Positions 18,509-27,476 of a stretch of DNA of 64,000 nt are shown piece after piece (positions within the stretch are counted from its first letter, which is position 1; each line of letters begins with the position of its first letter). This DNA comes from Rhizohabitans arisaemae (lineage in GTDB: Bacteria > Actinomycetota > Actinomycetes > Streptosporangiales > Streptosporangiaceae): contig NZ_BLRH01000024.1 of NCBI RefSeq assembly GCF_025996515.1, positions 62,001-126,000 of the forward strand. Reading direction: 5' to 3'. The position numbers were made by a program, and so were the translations under genes. Under the pieces are notes generated by a model. The model had not been told where the DNA came from. It did not search any database and was given only the letters and a program-made list of their open reading frames with translations.

Positions 18509-18802
18509 CCATCCCTTAGCCGGAAATTTCGTGATTCCGGTACGGCGTGCGCCGGGCGGCCGGGTGCGGCGTGTGCGTGCCGTCGCGCGTGACGGTTGCT
18601 CGCGGAGGTCGGGTGCCCGGGTTCGGCGAAGCCGGGTGAACCGCCTGCGGCCGTACCGGATGGGAAAAGGGAAGGTCTGGTACGGCGTGCGCCGGGCGAT
18701 CCGTGCGGCGCGGTGGCCGGGCCGGGCTGAGCCTGAGCCGCCCGATGGCCGTGCTGGATGCGGATTGTCGTACCGGTCCGGGAGAATCCGTCCGGGAAAA
18801 CA
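18509..18802. repeat. Gene-free stretch with a 20-bp direct repeat
   Basis: GGTACGGCGTGCGCCGGGCG occurs at 18539-18558 and again at 18679-18698, exactly 140 bases apart. Flanking bases also resemble each other, which suggests an old tandem duplication. No coding frame is credible here. Confidence 0.6.
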
Positions 18803-18883
18803 CCCATGTCCTGAGCCGGTGAACCGGCTCAGGACATGGGAAGGCCGCGCGGATAGGGGGCCGCCTGATATCCGCGCGGCCTT
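18803..18883. terminator. Twin perfect bidirectional terminator hairpins
   Basis: Hairpin 1 has 18-bp perfect arms (18803-18820 and 18823-18840) and a 2-nt spacer. Hairpin 2 follows at once with 15-bp perfect arms (18841-18855 and 18869-18883), a 13-nt loop and CTTT at its end. They separate the convergent MOSC and chitinase genes and can serve both strands. Confidence 0.85.
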
Positions 18884-18955
18884 TGAGGGGTCTCGTGACC
18901 CCTTACGCACGAGGACCGGACGCGACCCAGGACGCCGGTCCCCGCACGGGCTTCA

Positions 18956-20254
18956 TCAGTCCAGGACGCGGGCGAGCGCCTTGGTGAGGGAGGCGTTGGC
19001 GTCGTCCTGGTCGAGGGACCACATCATGGAGCCGCCCAGGCCGTTCCGCTTGATGTACCGCGCCTTCTGGTGCATCTGCGCGGGGTCGTCGTAGGAGTGG
19101 AAGTCGGTGCCGTTGTAGAGCCAGAGCGCGCCGGTGGCCGGGTTGCGGAACCTCGGGCCGGGCAGGTTGGCGACGGTGCGGTAGTCCAGGCTGGCGACGC
19201 CGGTGCCGGGCTGGAAGAGGCCGTTGCCGCCGGGGTGGTTCACATTGGTCCAGCTCTGGCTGTAGGACGGCACACCCAGGACGAGCTTGTGGCGGGGGGC
19301 GCCTTGCGCGATGTAGTTCTGGATGGTGGCGTCGTTGCTGAACCGGATCGGGTTCGGGTCGTTCGGGTCGGTGTAGAGGTTGCTGCCGTGGCCGGTGGTG
19401 CCGGACCAGGGGCCGTGCAGGTCATAGCCCTGGATGGTGCCGAAGTCCAGGTACTTGAAGATCTTGTTGACCTCGATCCCGGCGGTGATGGCGCGCGGGT
19501 TGGCCGGCAGGTAGGCGGTGAGCTCGTACTTCCTGCGGACCTGCTTGCCGTAGGCGTTCAGCTGCTTGCGGAACTCGGCCAGCAGCGCGGTGAAGTTCTC
19601 CCGGTCCTCGGGACGGATCACGTTGCCCACGTTGGCGGTCCAGTTCGGCCACTCCCAGTCGATGTCGAACCCGTCGAAGACGCCGAAACCGGAGCCGGGG
19701 CCGCCCTGCGGGTCGGGGCTGAACACCGGCAGGTTGCCCTTGAGCCAGATGTCGATGCAGGACTCCACAAAGGCGGTGCGCGAGGCCGGGGTCAGCGCGG
19801 CGTTGGAGAAGAACCGCGACCAGCTCCAGCCGCCGAGTGACATCAGCACCTTGAGGTTCGGGTGCTTGGCCTTGAGCTTCTTCAGCTGGTTGAAGTTACC
19901 CGCCAGTGGCTGGCCCCACTCGTCGGCGACGCCGTCCACCGTGAGGTTGGCCGGCAGGCGCTGCTGGTAGTCGGCCCACGGGTCGCCCTGACCGGCGGTC
20001 GGCGTGACGAAGCACTTCCCGTCCTCGCTGACGTTGCCGAACGCGTAGTTGACGTGGGTCAGCTTGGCTGCGGCACCGCTGGTGTCGATGTCCTTCACAT
20101 GGAAATTGCGTCCGTAGACGCCCCATTGGAGGAAGTAGGCGACTTTCTTGTAGTCGTCATCGTCGCCCAGGGACTTGGCCTGAGCGGGAAGGGCGATGGT
20201 CGTGAGACTTGCGGTAACCAGCATCGCGAGAGCGACGCGGAGGCTCCGTGCCAC
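18956..20254 (-). CDS. Secreted GH18 chitinase
   Basis: Hydrolyses chitin outside the cell, 432 residues. A signal peptide (about 1-26, ending ALPAQA) is followed directly by a GH18 barrel. The SLGGWSWSRFF strand is at 139-149. The catalytic DxxDxDxE motif is FDGFDIDWE, with E201 as acid/base. The C-terminal YIKRNGLGGSMMWSLDQDD strand completes the barrel. There is no carbohydrate-binding module, so this is a single-domain enzyme. GTG start at 20254 has AAAGGAA upstream. A palindromic element at 20286-20301 lies about 35 bases upstream and may be its operator. Confidence 0.94.
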   Translation of the reverse strand: MARSLRVALAMLVTASLTTIALPAQAKSLGDDDDYKKVAYFLQWGVYGRNFHVKDIDTSGAAAKLTHVNYAFGNVSEDGKCFVTPTAGQGDPWADYQQRLPANLTVDGVADEWGQPLAGNFNQLKKLKAKHPNLKVLMSLGGWSWSRFFSNAALTPASRTAFVESCIDIWLKGNLPVFSPDPQGGPGSGFGVFDGFDIDWEWPNWTANVGNVIRPEDRENFTALLAEFRKQLNAYGKQVRRKYELTAYLPANPRAITAGIEVNKIFKYLDFGTIQGYDLHGPWSGTTGHGSNLYTDPNDPNPIRFSNDATIQNYIAQGAPRHKLVLGVPSYSQSWTNVNHPGGNGLFQPGTGVASLDYRTVANLPGPRFRNPATGALWLYNGTDFHSYDDPAQMHQKARYIKRNGLGGSMMWSLDQDDANASLTKALARVLD

Positions 20255-20285
20255 GGCGGTTCCTTTACGAGTCGGGGGTTACTCT

Positions 20286-20301
20286 TAAGAAACTTTCCTT
20301 A
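20286..20301 (-). promoter_or_regulatory. Imperfect palindrome in the chitinase promoter
   Basis: TAAGAAACTTTCCTTA matches its own reverse complement at 12 of 16 positions. The 11-mer ACTTTCCTTAT (20292-20302) recurs in reverse complement at 1401-1411. Its place just upstream of a chitinase suggests a sugar-responsive repressor site; that role is inferred. Confidence 0.4.
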
Positions 20302-20375
20302 TAGTTAGGCCCGGATCGTATTCCCGGGGGGTTGGCGCGTCAATGGCTTGGCGCGGACAAGGCAGACTGGTATAC

Positions 20376-21584
20376 GTGCCTTCCGTACTTCCCGACGGCG
20401 AAGCCGTGCCTGCCACCGGAGAACTGCCCGCCACCGCCCTGGAGGGGCTGGGGGAGCGGCCGTTCGGGTTCTATGTGCACATCCCGTTCTGCGCCACCAG
20501 GTGCGGATACTGCGACTTCAACACCTACACGGCGACCGAACTGGGATCGGGGGCCTCGCAACGAGAGTACGCCGAGACGGCCCTGCGGGAGGTACGGCTG
20601 GCGCGGGCCGTGCTCGGTGAAGTGAATCTTCCCGTCAAAACTGTGTTTTTCGGCGGCGGCACCCCGACCCTGCTCCCCCCGGGAGACCTCGCCCGGCTGC
20701 TCCGCGCGATCGGCGACGAGTTCGGCCTGGCGCCGGACGCGGAGATCACGACCGAGGCCAACCCCGACTCCGTCGACGTCGCCGCGCTGGCCGAACTCCG
20801 CGAGGCGGGGTTCACCCGGGTGAGTTTCGGCATGCAGAGCGCGCGGGAGCACGTGCTGGCGGTGCTCGACCGCCGGCACACCCCCGGGCGGGCCGCCCAA
20901 GCCGTACAAGACGCTAAAAAGGCAGGTTTTGCCCACGTCAACCTTGATCTGATCTACGGGACGCCGGGCGAGTCCGACGACGACTGGCGGGCGTCGGCCG
21001 AGGCCGCGCTCGCCGCCGAACCCGATCACATCTCCGCCTACGCCCTCATCGTCGAGGACGGCACGCGGCTCGCCGCGCGGATCCGCCGCGGTGAGCTGCC
21101 CGCCCCCGACGACGAGGCGTGCGCCGATCGGTACCTGATCGCCGAGTCGCTCTTCACCCAGGCCGGGCTGGAGTGGTACGAGATCTCCAATTGGGCCGCC
21201 TCGCCGCAGGCCCGCTGCCGGCACAACCTGCTCTACTGGACCGGGGGCGACTGGTGGGGGGTCGGGCCCGGCGCGCACAGCCACGTCGGCGGCGTCCGCT
21301 GGTGGAACGTCCGGCACCCGGCCGCGTACGCGGGCCGTCTCACCTCCGGCGCCTCACCCGCGCACGCCCGCGAGCTGCTCTCCGCGTCCGACCGGCGGAT
21401 GGAACGGATCATGCTGGAGCTTCGCCTCGCCGACGGCTGCCCGCTCGGCCTGCTCCCCGGGCGGGCGGCGGCCGACGCCCTGGCGGACGGGCTGCTGGAG
21501 GAGGACGCGTACGGCGCGGGGCGCGCGATCCTCACCCTCCGCGGGCGGCTCCTCGCCGACGCGGTGGTCCGCGATCTCACATGA
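20376..21584 (+). CDS. hemW: Radical SAM heme chaperone HemW
   Basis: Radical SAM protein related to HemN that delivers heme, 402 residues. The cluster-binding motif is CATRCGYCDF (C39, C43, C46), preceded by FGFYVHIPF. FFGGGTPTLLP, SFGMQSAREHVLAVLDRRH and DLIYGTPGE are further family motifs. The C-terminal HemN domain contains YEISNWA and HNLLYWTGGDWWGVGPGAHS. GTG at 20376 (VPSVLPDGEAVPATGELP) is preferred to the ATG at 20343 because actinobacterial homologues begin with this segment. In this gene order hemW commonly precedes hrcA-dnaJ. Confidence 0.94.
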   Translation: MPSVLPDGEAVPATGELPATALEGLGERPFGFYVHIPFCATRCGYCDFNTYTATELGSGASQREYAETALREVRLARAVLGEVNLPVKTVFFGGGTPTLLPPGDLARLLRAIGDEFGLAPDAEITTEANPDSVDVAALAELREAGFTRVSFGMQSAREHVLAVLDRRHTPGRAAQAVQDAKKAGFAHVNLDLIYGTPGESDDDWRASAEAALAAEPDHISAYALIVEDGTRLAARIRRGELPAPDDEACADRYLIAESLFTQAGLEWYEISNWAASPQARCRHNLLYWTGGDWWGVGPGAHSHVGGVRWWNVRHPAAYAGRLTSGASPAHARELLSASDRRMERIMLELRLADGCPLGLLPGRAAADALADGLLEEDAYGAGRAILTLRGRLLADAVVRDLT

Positions 21585-21640
21585 GACGGGGCTTTACGGG
21601 ATATCAAGGGGAGTGAGCTGAACAGCGGAGGGATCCAAGC

Positions 21641-22672
21641 ATGAGATGTGCCGTGTGCGGAACCGATCGCACCGTCGAGGAAACCCAGTGCGGACGCTGC
21701 GGAACGCTCTACCGGCCCGCACCCCCCGATCGGGAGACCGGGTACGGGCCGCCGCCGGATCTCGGCAGGCCGCCGGAGCCCGAACCCCCGTCCTGGCGGG
21801 ACACCCGGGGCCGGCGTCCTTACCCCGAACCGGTGTTCGCCCCTTTCGGCGGACCGGAACCCCACGGCCACGAACCGCCACGGGACCGTCCCGAGTTCCT
21901 CGACTCCGACGACTGGCCGGAGGACGAGCCGTTTGAGCCGGAGTACCCCACCCGTGCGGAGCCGCCGGGACCCGAGCGGGGACGCCGCTCCCGCCGCCTC
22001 CTCGTCGTCCTCGCGATCGTCGCGCTGGCCGGGGTCGCGACCACGGCTTTCGTGTTCGCGCTCGCCGGCGGTTCGGAGCCCGCGCCGGACCCCGCGCCGG
22101 AGGACTCGGTCGCCGCGGACGTCTCGGGGCGGCCGGGGACCGACCCGGTCGTCCCCGACGTCGTGCTCCCCCCGCCGCCCGGCGCCGATCCGGGTTCCGG
22201 CTCGGAGCCGCCGTCCGCCGAGGGGTCGCCGGGCAAGGAGCAGGCCCTCGCCGTCGACGAGCTGCTCGACGGGAGCGAACCGAGCCGGGGGGCGCTCGGC
22301 CCGGCGATCGGGCGGGTACGGCGGTGCGAGGAGGCCGGGACGGCGACGATCGAGCGGGTCACGGAGGAACGGGGCGAGCAGCTCGCGCTCGCCGAGACGC
22401 TCACGGTCGACGCGCTGGCCGGAGGGGAGGAGCTCAAGGAGCGGCTGATCCGGGTGTTCCGCAGCTCCAAGAACGCGGACGAAGGGTATCTGGCCTGGGC
22501 CCGGCGTTTCGTCGCGGGCGGGTGCGCCGGCGAGGTCGGGGCGGATCCGGACTACCGGCGCGGCGAGGACGCCTCGCGGGAGGCCGTGGCGGCCAAGCGG
22601 GACTTCGTCGAGCTCTGGAACCCGATCGCCGAACGCGAGGGGCTGAAGCCCAGAAGCGCCGCCGAGATCTGA
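21641..22672 (+). CDS. Zinc-ribbon membrane protein, unknown function
   Basis: 343 residues. The N-terminus has a zinc ribbon (CAVCGTDRTVEETQCGRCG, two CxxC pairs). A Pro/acid-rich disordered stretch (about 25-115) follows, then one transmembrane helix (about 119-140, RLLVVLAIVALAGVATTAFVF), a Pro/Gly/Ser-rich linker and a helical external domain of about 130 residues (KEQALAVDELLDGSEPSRG onward). That domain holds two cysteines (RRCEEAG, AGGCAGE) that could form a disulfide. The layout suits a sensor or wall-associated protein, but I do not recognise a family. It is 56 bases after hemW and may be cotranscribed. Confidence 0.75.
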   Translation: MRCAVCGTDRTVEETQCGRCGTLYRPAPPDRETGYGPPPDLGRPPEPEPPSWRDTRGRRPYPEPVFAPFGGPEPHGHEPPRDRPEFLDSDDWPEDEPFEPEYPTRAEPPGPERGRRSRRLLVVLAIVALAGVATTAFVFALAGGSEPAPDPAPEDSVAADVSGRPGTDPVVPDVVLPPPPGADPGSGSEPPSAEGSPGKEQALAVDELLDGSEPSRGALGPAIGRVRRCEEAGTATIERVTEERGEQLALAETLTVDALAGGEELKERLIRVFRSSKNADEGYLAWARRFVAGGCAGEVGADPDYRRGEDASREAVAAKRDFVELWNPIAEREGLKPRSAAEI

Positions 22673-22767
22673 GGTCGGCCGACCCGGGTTTCGGTCGGGC
22701 CGCAACCGGCTGCTCCGTCGTCTCGGACCCGGCTGGGCGGCGGGGTCCGAAAACGCGGTTTGGGATC

Positions 22768-23553
22768 CTACTTGATCATGCGGATGTTGAACGGATACCG
22801 GTAGTTCTCCCCCCGGTTCGCGGCCAGGGCGGCCATGATCGAGAGAACGAGGGCCCCGATCGAGACCACGAAGATCAACAGGAACCCGATCAGTATGAGC
22901 ATCAGGATGCTCGACACGATGGCGGCGATCGCCACGGTGATCTGGAAGTTGAGCGCCTCGGCCGCCTGGTCGCGCACGTAGGGCGACTCGTCCTTCTTCA
23001 CGATGTACATGACGAGCGGGCCGACGAACGAGGTGAACAGGCCGAGGAGGTGGGAAACCATGGCCATCGTCGTGTCGTCGGAGCCCGGCCGCGGCCCGTA
23101 GGCGCCGGGGACGTGCCCGTAGGAGCTCGCGGGGGCGCCGTACCGGCCGGCGGGGGGATACCCCTTCGCGAAGCCCGGCTCGGCGTAGGGCGGCGGCTGC
23201 TGGTAGGGGCCGGACTGGTAGGGCTGCTCGTAGGCGGGTGCCTGCGGCGGATAGCCCTGATCGTATTGCTGCTGCGGATAGCCCGGGTCGTACGGCGGCG
23301 GGGCCTGCCCGTACCCGGGATCGTGCTGTCCGTACGGGCTCTGCCCGTACCCGGGGTCCTGCTGTCCGTACGGGCTCTGCCCGTATCCGGGGTCCTGCTG
23401 CTGTCCGTACGGACCGTGCCCGTACCCGGGGTCGGCCTGGTGCCCGTACGGGGACCCGGTCCCGTAGGCGTCGCCCGATCCGGTGTCGTGCCGGGTCTGG
23501 TCGTACCGTCCGGAGGAGTCGTGGTCGTCGCGGGGGCGGTGCGGCTCACTCAT
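22768..23553 (-). CDS. DUF4870-type membrane protein with YGQ-rich N-terminus
   Basis: 261 residues. About 155 N-terminal residues are low-complexity, rich in Tyr, Gly, Pro and Gln, with DPGYGxxPYGQ units repeated at 41-85. The C-terminal part has the DUF4870 pattern MAMVSHLLGLFTSFVGPLVMYIVKKDE, then VRDQAAEALNFQITV and two further helices ending before GENYRYPFNIRMIK. DUF4870 proteins are small membrane proteins of unknown role; the Tyr/Gln-rich tail is common in actinobacteria and may drive condensation. It converges with the zinc-ribbon gene. Confidence 0.85.
   Translation of the reverse strand: MSEPHRPRDDHDSSGRYDQTRHDTGSGDAYGTGSPYGHQADPGYGHGPYGQQQDPGYGQSPYGQQDPGYGQSPYGQHDPGYGQAPPPYDPGYPQQQYDQGYPPQAPAYEQPYQSGPYQQPPPYAEPGFAKGYPPAGRYGAPASSYGHVPGAYGPRPGSDDTTMAMVSHLLGLFTSFVGPLVMYIVKKDESPYVRDQAAEALNFQITVAIAAIVSSILMLILIGFLLIFVVSIGALVLSIMAALAANRGENYRYPFNIRMIK
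23299..23433 (-). repeat. Tandem repeats coding DPGYGQxPYGQ
   Basis: Four imperfect units of about 33-36 bases lie within the DUF4870 gene and encode residues about 41-85. Repeat number is likely to vary by slippage. Confidence 0.7.
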
Positions 23554-23562
23554 GCATTGAGA

Positions 23563-24387
23563 CTACTCGCCGGACGCGGTCACGAAATCAATGAGTTCCT
23601 CGACCGGGGCCAGGAGTTCGGGTGACAGATCTTTGTAGGTCGTGACCTGCCGGAGAATGTGGCGCCACGCGGTGGCCGGGTCCACGGCCCAGCCGAGCGC
23701 GGCGAGCACGCCCTCCTTCCACGGCCGCCCCCGGGGGACCTGCGGCCAGTGCTCGAAACCGAGCACCGAGGGTTTCACCGCCGCCCAGACGTCGACGAAG
23801 GGGTGCCCGACGATCAGGACGTGCGGGGAGCCCACCTGGGCGGCGATCCGGCTCTCCTTCGAGCCGGGGACCAGGTGGTCCACGAGGACCCCGAGGCGGC
23901 GGCCGGGGGCCGGGTCGAAGGCGGCGACGATCGAGGGCAGCTCGTCCACGCCGGAGAGGTATTCCACGACCACCCCTTCGACCCGGAGGTCGTGGCCCCA
24001 GATCTTCTCGACCAGCTCGGCGTCGTGCACCCCCTCCACGTAGATCCGGCTCGTCTGGGCGACCCTCGCCCGCAGCCCGTCCACCGCGATGGAGCCCGAC
24101 GCGCTGCGGCGCGGCGCGGGCGGCGCGTCCGTGACCGGCCTGACCAGGGTGACCGGCTCCCCGTCCAGCAGGAAGGCGGCCTGTTCCAGCGGGAAGAGCC
24201 TGCGCCGCCCGTGGCGGTCCTCCAGGGTCACCGCCTCCTTGTCGCAGGCGACGACGGCGCCGCAGAAGCCCGAGGAGGCGTCCTCCACGACGAGTTCCGG
24301 TTCGGCCGGTATCTCCGGGACCCGCCGGCGGCGTCGCGGGTCCGGGGCGAGCACGTCGCGGTCGTACCTGCCTGGGGGTGAGACCAT
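23563..24387 (-). CDS. DUF3097 family protein
   Basis: 274 residues. The N-terminal part reads [23 protein letters not shown], which starts the conserved region in this actinobacterial family. Further conserved segments are [34 protein letters not shown] and [17 protein letters not shown], with acidic residues in a TOPRIM-like arrangement ([22 protein letters not shown]). That resemblance to nuclease or primase TOPRIM folds is my reading, not an established function. Start at 24387 ([15 protein letters not shown]) fits family length; the open frame continues upstream without similarity. It is divergent from hrcA. Confidence 0.82.
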   Translation of the reverse strand: MVSPPGRYDRDVLAPDPRRRRRVPEIPAEPELVVEDASSGFCGAVVACDKEAVTLEDRHGRRRLFPLEQAAFLLDGEPVTLVRPVTDAPPAPRRSASGSIAVDGLRARVAQTSRIYVEGVHDAELVEKIWGHDLRVEGVVVEYLSGVDELPSIVAAFDPAPGRRLGVLVDHLVPGSKESRIAAQVGSPHVLIVGHPFVDVWAAVKPSVLGFEHWPQVPRGRPWKEGVLAALGWAVDPATAWRHILRQVTTYKDLSPELLAPVEELIDFVTASGE

Positions 24388-24511
24388 GGCATCGCACCTT
24401 AGTGCGAACAAATCACCCGGAACTTCATCGACACGCGGGGTGGATCCGGGTATCCGGACCGGACAGCCGACCGTCACTCCCACCTTTATCCGGGCGCTCA
24501 CCCGCGTACAC

Positions 24512-24538
24512 TTGGCACTCAGAGACGTCGAGTGCCAA
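24512..24538 (+). promoter_or_regulatory. CIRCE operator upstream of hrcA
   Basis: TTGGCACTC-N9-GAGTGCCAA is a perfect inverted repeat with nine-base arms and spacer. It differs from the CIRCE consensus (TTAGCACTC-N9-GAGTGCTAA) only by a compensating G/C pair. TACACT at 24507-24512 is a plausible -10 box that touches the site. HrcA is therefore expected to repress its own operon. Confidence 0.93.
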
Positions 24539-24563
24539 GGTGGCCGTTGTGGGAGGTGAGCGC

Positions 24564-25574
24564 GTGCTCGATGACCGCAAACTCGCGGTGCTCCGTGCCA
24601 TTGTCGAGGACTACGTGTCCACCAACGAACCGGTGGGCTCCCGAGCGCTGGCGGACAAGCACAACCTGGGCGTGTCTCCGGCCACGATCCGCAACGACAT
24701 GGCCGCGCTCGAGGAGCAGGGGTACATCACCCAGCCGCACACGAGCGCCGGCCGGGTGCCGACGGACAAGGGCTACCGGCTGTTCGTGGACCGCCTGTCC
24801 CAGATCAAGCCGCTGTCCGTCGCCGAGCGGCGGGCCATCGAGACCTTCCTCGGCGGTGCCGTCGACCTCGACGACGTGGTCATGCGCACCGTACGGCTGC
24901 TGGCGCAGTTGACGCGCCAGGTCGCCGTGGTGCAATATCCGTCGCTGACCCGTTCCGCGGTACGCCACGTCGAGCTCGTCCGGGTCACCGACCGGCGCGT
25001 GATGCTGGTGCTGATCACCAACACCGGACGGGTCGAGCAGCGCACGGTGGAACTGCCCGACTCGGTGGCCGAGGACACGGTCGCGCACCTGCGCGCCGTG
25101 CTCAACGCCTGCCTGGACGGTTGCCGGCTCACCGACGTGCCCGCCACGGTCGGCGATCTGCCGGATCGGCTTCCGGCGGAGGAGCGGCCCGTCGCCGCGA
25201 CGATTCTGTCGGTGTTGCTGGAGACCTTGGTGGAAAAGCACGAGGAGAAGATCGTCTTCGCCGGGGCGGCCAACCTCGCGGCCGTGGACTTCTCGGTGGG
25301 ACTTCGCGACGTGCTCGAGGCGTTGGAGGAGCAGGTTGTGCTCATGCGGCTGCTGGGTGAGACCTCCGAATCGTCGGCACTTCACGTGCGGATCGGTTCG
25401 GAGAACCCGTACGGTCTCAGAGGCACCTCGGTCGTCGCCGCGGGCTACGGCTCAGGCGACAAGGAACTGGCCCGGCTCGGTGTGCTCGGGCCGACTCGGA
25501 TGGACTATCCCGTGACGATGAGAGCGGTGCGCGCAGTGGCACGTTACGTCGGACAGATTCTGGCGGGGTCCTAG
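24564..25574 (+). CDS. hrcA: Heat-inducible transcription repressor HrcA
   Basis: 336-residue repressor that binds CIRCE and is tuned by GroEL. The winged helix-turn-helix (about 1-75) contains [21 protein letters not shown] and [16 protein letters not shown]. The GAF-like core has [20 protein letters not shown] and ends in [21 protein letters not shown] at 24564 has GGGAGG upstream and gives the standard N-terminus [17 protein letters not shown]. The CIRCE site is 25 bases upstream. The stop overlaps the dnaJ start by one base. Confidence 0.96.
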   Translation: MLDDRKLAVLRAIVEDYVSTNEPVGSRALADKHNLGVSPATIRNDMAALEEQGYITQPHTSAGRVPTDKGYRLFVDRLSQIKPLSVAERRAIETFLGGAVDLDDVVMRTVRLLAQLTRQVAVVQYPSLTRSAVRHVELVRVTDRRVMLVLITNTGRVEQRTVELPDSVAEDTVAHLRAVLNACLDGCRLTDVPATVGDLPDRLPAEERPVAATILSVLLETLVEKHEEKIVFAGAANLAAVDFSVGLRDVLEALEEQVVLMRLLGETSESSALHVRIGSENPYGLRGTSVVAAGYGSGDKELARLGVLGPTRMDYPVTMRAVRAVARYVGQILAGS

Positions 25575-26701
25575 TGGCCCGGGATTACTACGCGACCCTT
25601 GGGGTGCGCAGGGACGCCGGTCCCGACGAGATCAAGAAGGCTTACCGCCGGCTCGCGCGTGAGCTGCACCCGGACATCAACCCGGACCCGGAGACGCAGG
25701 AGCGGTTCAAGGAGATCACCCAGGCCTACGAGGTCCTCTCCGACCCGCAGAAGCGGCAGATGTACGACCTGGGGGCGGATCCCTTCGCCTCGGCCGGCGG
25801 CGCCGGCGGGTTCGGCGCGGGCTTCCCGTTCAGCGACATCATGGACGCCTTCTTCGGCCAGGCCGGGACGGCACGCGGTCCCCGGTCCCGCGCCCGCCGC
25901 GGCCGCAACGCCACCATCCGGGTCGAACTCGACCTGGTGGAGACCGCGTTCGGCACCACCCGGGAACTCGTGGTGGACACCGCGGTCCTGTGCGAGGTCT
26001 GCACCGGCTCCGGCGCCGCCTCCGGGACGCACCCCGACACCTGTGACATGTGCCACGGCCGTGGCGAGGTCTCCCAGGTCACCCGCTCCTTCCTCGGCCA
26101 GGTGATGACCTCGCGCCCCTGCCCCCAGTGCAGCGGCTTCGGGTCGATCATCCGCCATCCCTGCCAGGAGTGCTCGGGCGAGGGCCGGGTGCGCACCCGC
26201 CGGACCATCAAGGTGCGGATCCCGGCCGGCGTCGAGGACGGCACCCACATCCAGCTCGCGGGCGAGGGCGAGGTAGGCCCCGGCGGCGGCCCGGCCGGAG
26301 ACCTCTTCCTGGAGATCGTCGAGAGGGCGCACCAGATCTTCGAGCGGCGCGGCGACGATCTGCACTGCACCGTCCAGCTCCCGATGACCGCGGCCGCGCT
26401 CGGCACCCTGCTCACCGTGGAGACCCTCGACGGCTCCGAGGAGGTCGACGTCCGGCCGGGCACCCAGTCCGGGCAGGTCATCCCCCTGTACGGGCGGGGC
26501 GTCCAGCGGCTCAACGAGTCGGGCCGGGGCGACCTGCTCATCCACGTCATCGTCGAGACCCCCACCCGCCTCGACGCCGAGCAGGAGCAGCTGATGAAGG
26601 AGCTCTCCCGGCTCCGCGGCGAGGAGCGGCCACGCGGCAAGTTCGCCCCGGGACAGCAGGGGTTCTTCTCCCGCCTGCGAGACGCCTTCAACGGCCGCTG
26701 A
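25574..26701 (+). CDS. dnaJ: Chaperone protein DnaJ
   Basis: 375-residue Hsp40. The J domain (1-65) has HPD in [11 protein letters not shown] short Gly/Phe region (about 74-96) follows. The zinc centre has four CxxCxGxG modules: [24 protein letters not shown] and CQECSGEG. The C-terminal substrate-binding domains begin at [20 protein letters not shown]. The GTG start overlaps the hrcA stop, so the pair is coupled and CIRCE-controlled. In actinobacteria this hrcA-linked copy is usually the second DnaJ; the other sits with dnaK-grpE elsewhere. Confidence 0.95.
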   Translation: MARDYYATLGVRRDAGPDEIKKAYRRLARELHPDINPDPETQERFKEITQAYEVLSDPQKRQMYDLGADPFASAGGAGGFGAGFPFSDIMDAFFGQAGTARGPRSRARRGRNATIRVELDLVETAFGTTRELVVDTAVLCEVCTGSGAASGTHPDTCDMCHGRGEVSQVTRSFLGQVMTSRPCPQCSGFGSIIRHPCQECSGEGRVRTRRTIKVRIPAGVEDGTHIQLAGEGEVGPGGGPAGDLFLEIVERAHQIFERRGDDLHCTVQLPMTAAALGTLLTVETLDGSEEVDVRPGTQSGQVIPLYGRGVQRLNESGRGDLLIHVIVETPTRLDAEQEQLMKELSRLRGEERPRGKFAPGQQGFFSRLRDAFNGR

Positions 26702-26707
26702 TCGACG

Positions 26708-27439
26708 GTGAGCGCACCCGTCTTCCTGGTCGAGCACCTCGACCCGGACGCCGAGCAGATCACGCTGGACGGCCCGGAGGGGCGCCACGCGGCGACGGTA
26801 CGGCGGCTGCGGGCCGGTGAGCGGGTCGACCTGACCGACGGAGCCGGTCAGGTCGCCGAGTGCGTCGTCGCCGACGTGCTTAAGGACGCCCTTCGGCTCC
26901 GCCCGCTCCGGCGGTATGCCGTGCCCGCGCCGCAGCCGCGGCTCGTCGTGGTCCAGGCGCTGCCCAAGGGGGATCGGGGCGAGCTCGCCGTCGAGCTGAT
27001 GACCGAGGTCGGGGTGGACGTCGTCGTGCCGTGGTCCGCGGCGCGCTGCGTCACCCGGTGGCGCGAGGACCGGGCCGGCAAGGCGCTGGCCCGGTGGCGG
27101 AGCACCGCCCGTGAGGCGGCCAAACAGGCCAGGCGTTTCCATCTCCCCGAGGTGACCGAACCGGCGAACACCGCCGAGGTCGCCGCGCTCCTGGCCGGGG
27201 CGGCGCTCGGCATGGTGCTGCACGAGCGGGCGGCCGAGCCGCTTTCGGCGATCGCCCTGCCGGCCAAGGGCGACCTGGTCGTGGTGGTCGGTCCGGAGGG
27301 CGGGGTCGCCGATGAGGAGATCGCCGCGTTCCGGGAGGCCGCGGCGGTGCCCGTACTGCTCGGCCCGACGGTGCTGCGCACCTCGACGGCCGGGGTGGCC
27401 GCGGCGTCCGTGATCTTTTCCCGTACCGGCCGCTGGTAG
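26708..27439 (+). CDS. rsmE: 16S rRNA (uracil1498-N3)-methyltransferase RsmE
   Basis: SPOUT methyltransferase of 243 residues that modifies U1498 of 16S rRNA. The N-terminal PUA-like part contains EGRHAATVRRLRAGERVDLTDG. The trefoil-knot catalytic domain has QALPKGDRGELAVELMTEVGV, VVVVGPEGGVADEEI and LGPTVLRTSTAGVAA, the three signature stretches. It lies six bases after dnaJ, as usual in actinobacteria. GTG start at 26708. Confidence 0.95.
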   Translation: MSAPVFLVEHLDPDAEQITLDGPEGRHAATVRRLRAGERVDLTDGAGQVAECVVADVLKDALRLRPLRRYAVPAPQPRLVVVQALPKGDRGELAVELMTEVGVDVVVPWSAARCVTRWREDRAGKALARWRSTAREAAKQARRFHLPEVTEPANTAEVAALLAGAALGMVLHERAAEPLSAIALPAKGDLVVVVGPEGGVADEEIAAFREAAAVPVLLGPTVLRTSTAGVAAASVIFSRTGRW

Positions 27440-27468
27440 TCCGGAAACCGGGTTTCGGACTACCAGCG
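27431..27468. terminator. Bidirectional terminator between rsmE and the anti-sigma-like gene
   Basis: CGCTGGTAGTCC at the 3' end of rsmE pairs with GGACTACCAGCG at 27457-27468, with an inner GAAACC/GGGTTTC stretch that also pairs. The stem includes the rsmE stop codon. Confidence 0.75.
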
Positions 27469-27476
27469 GGCGCGCC

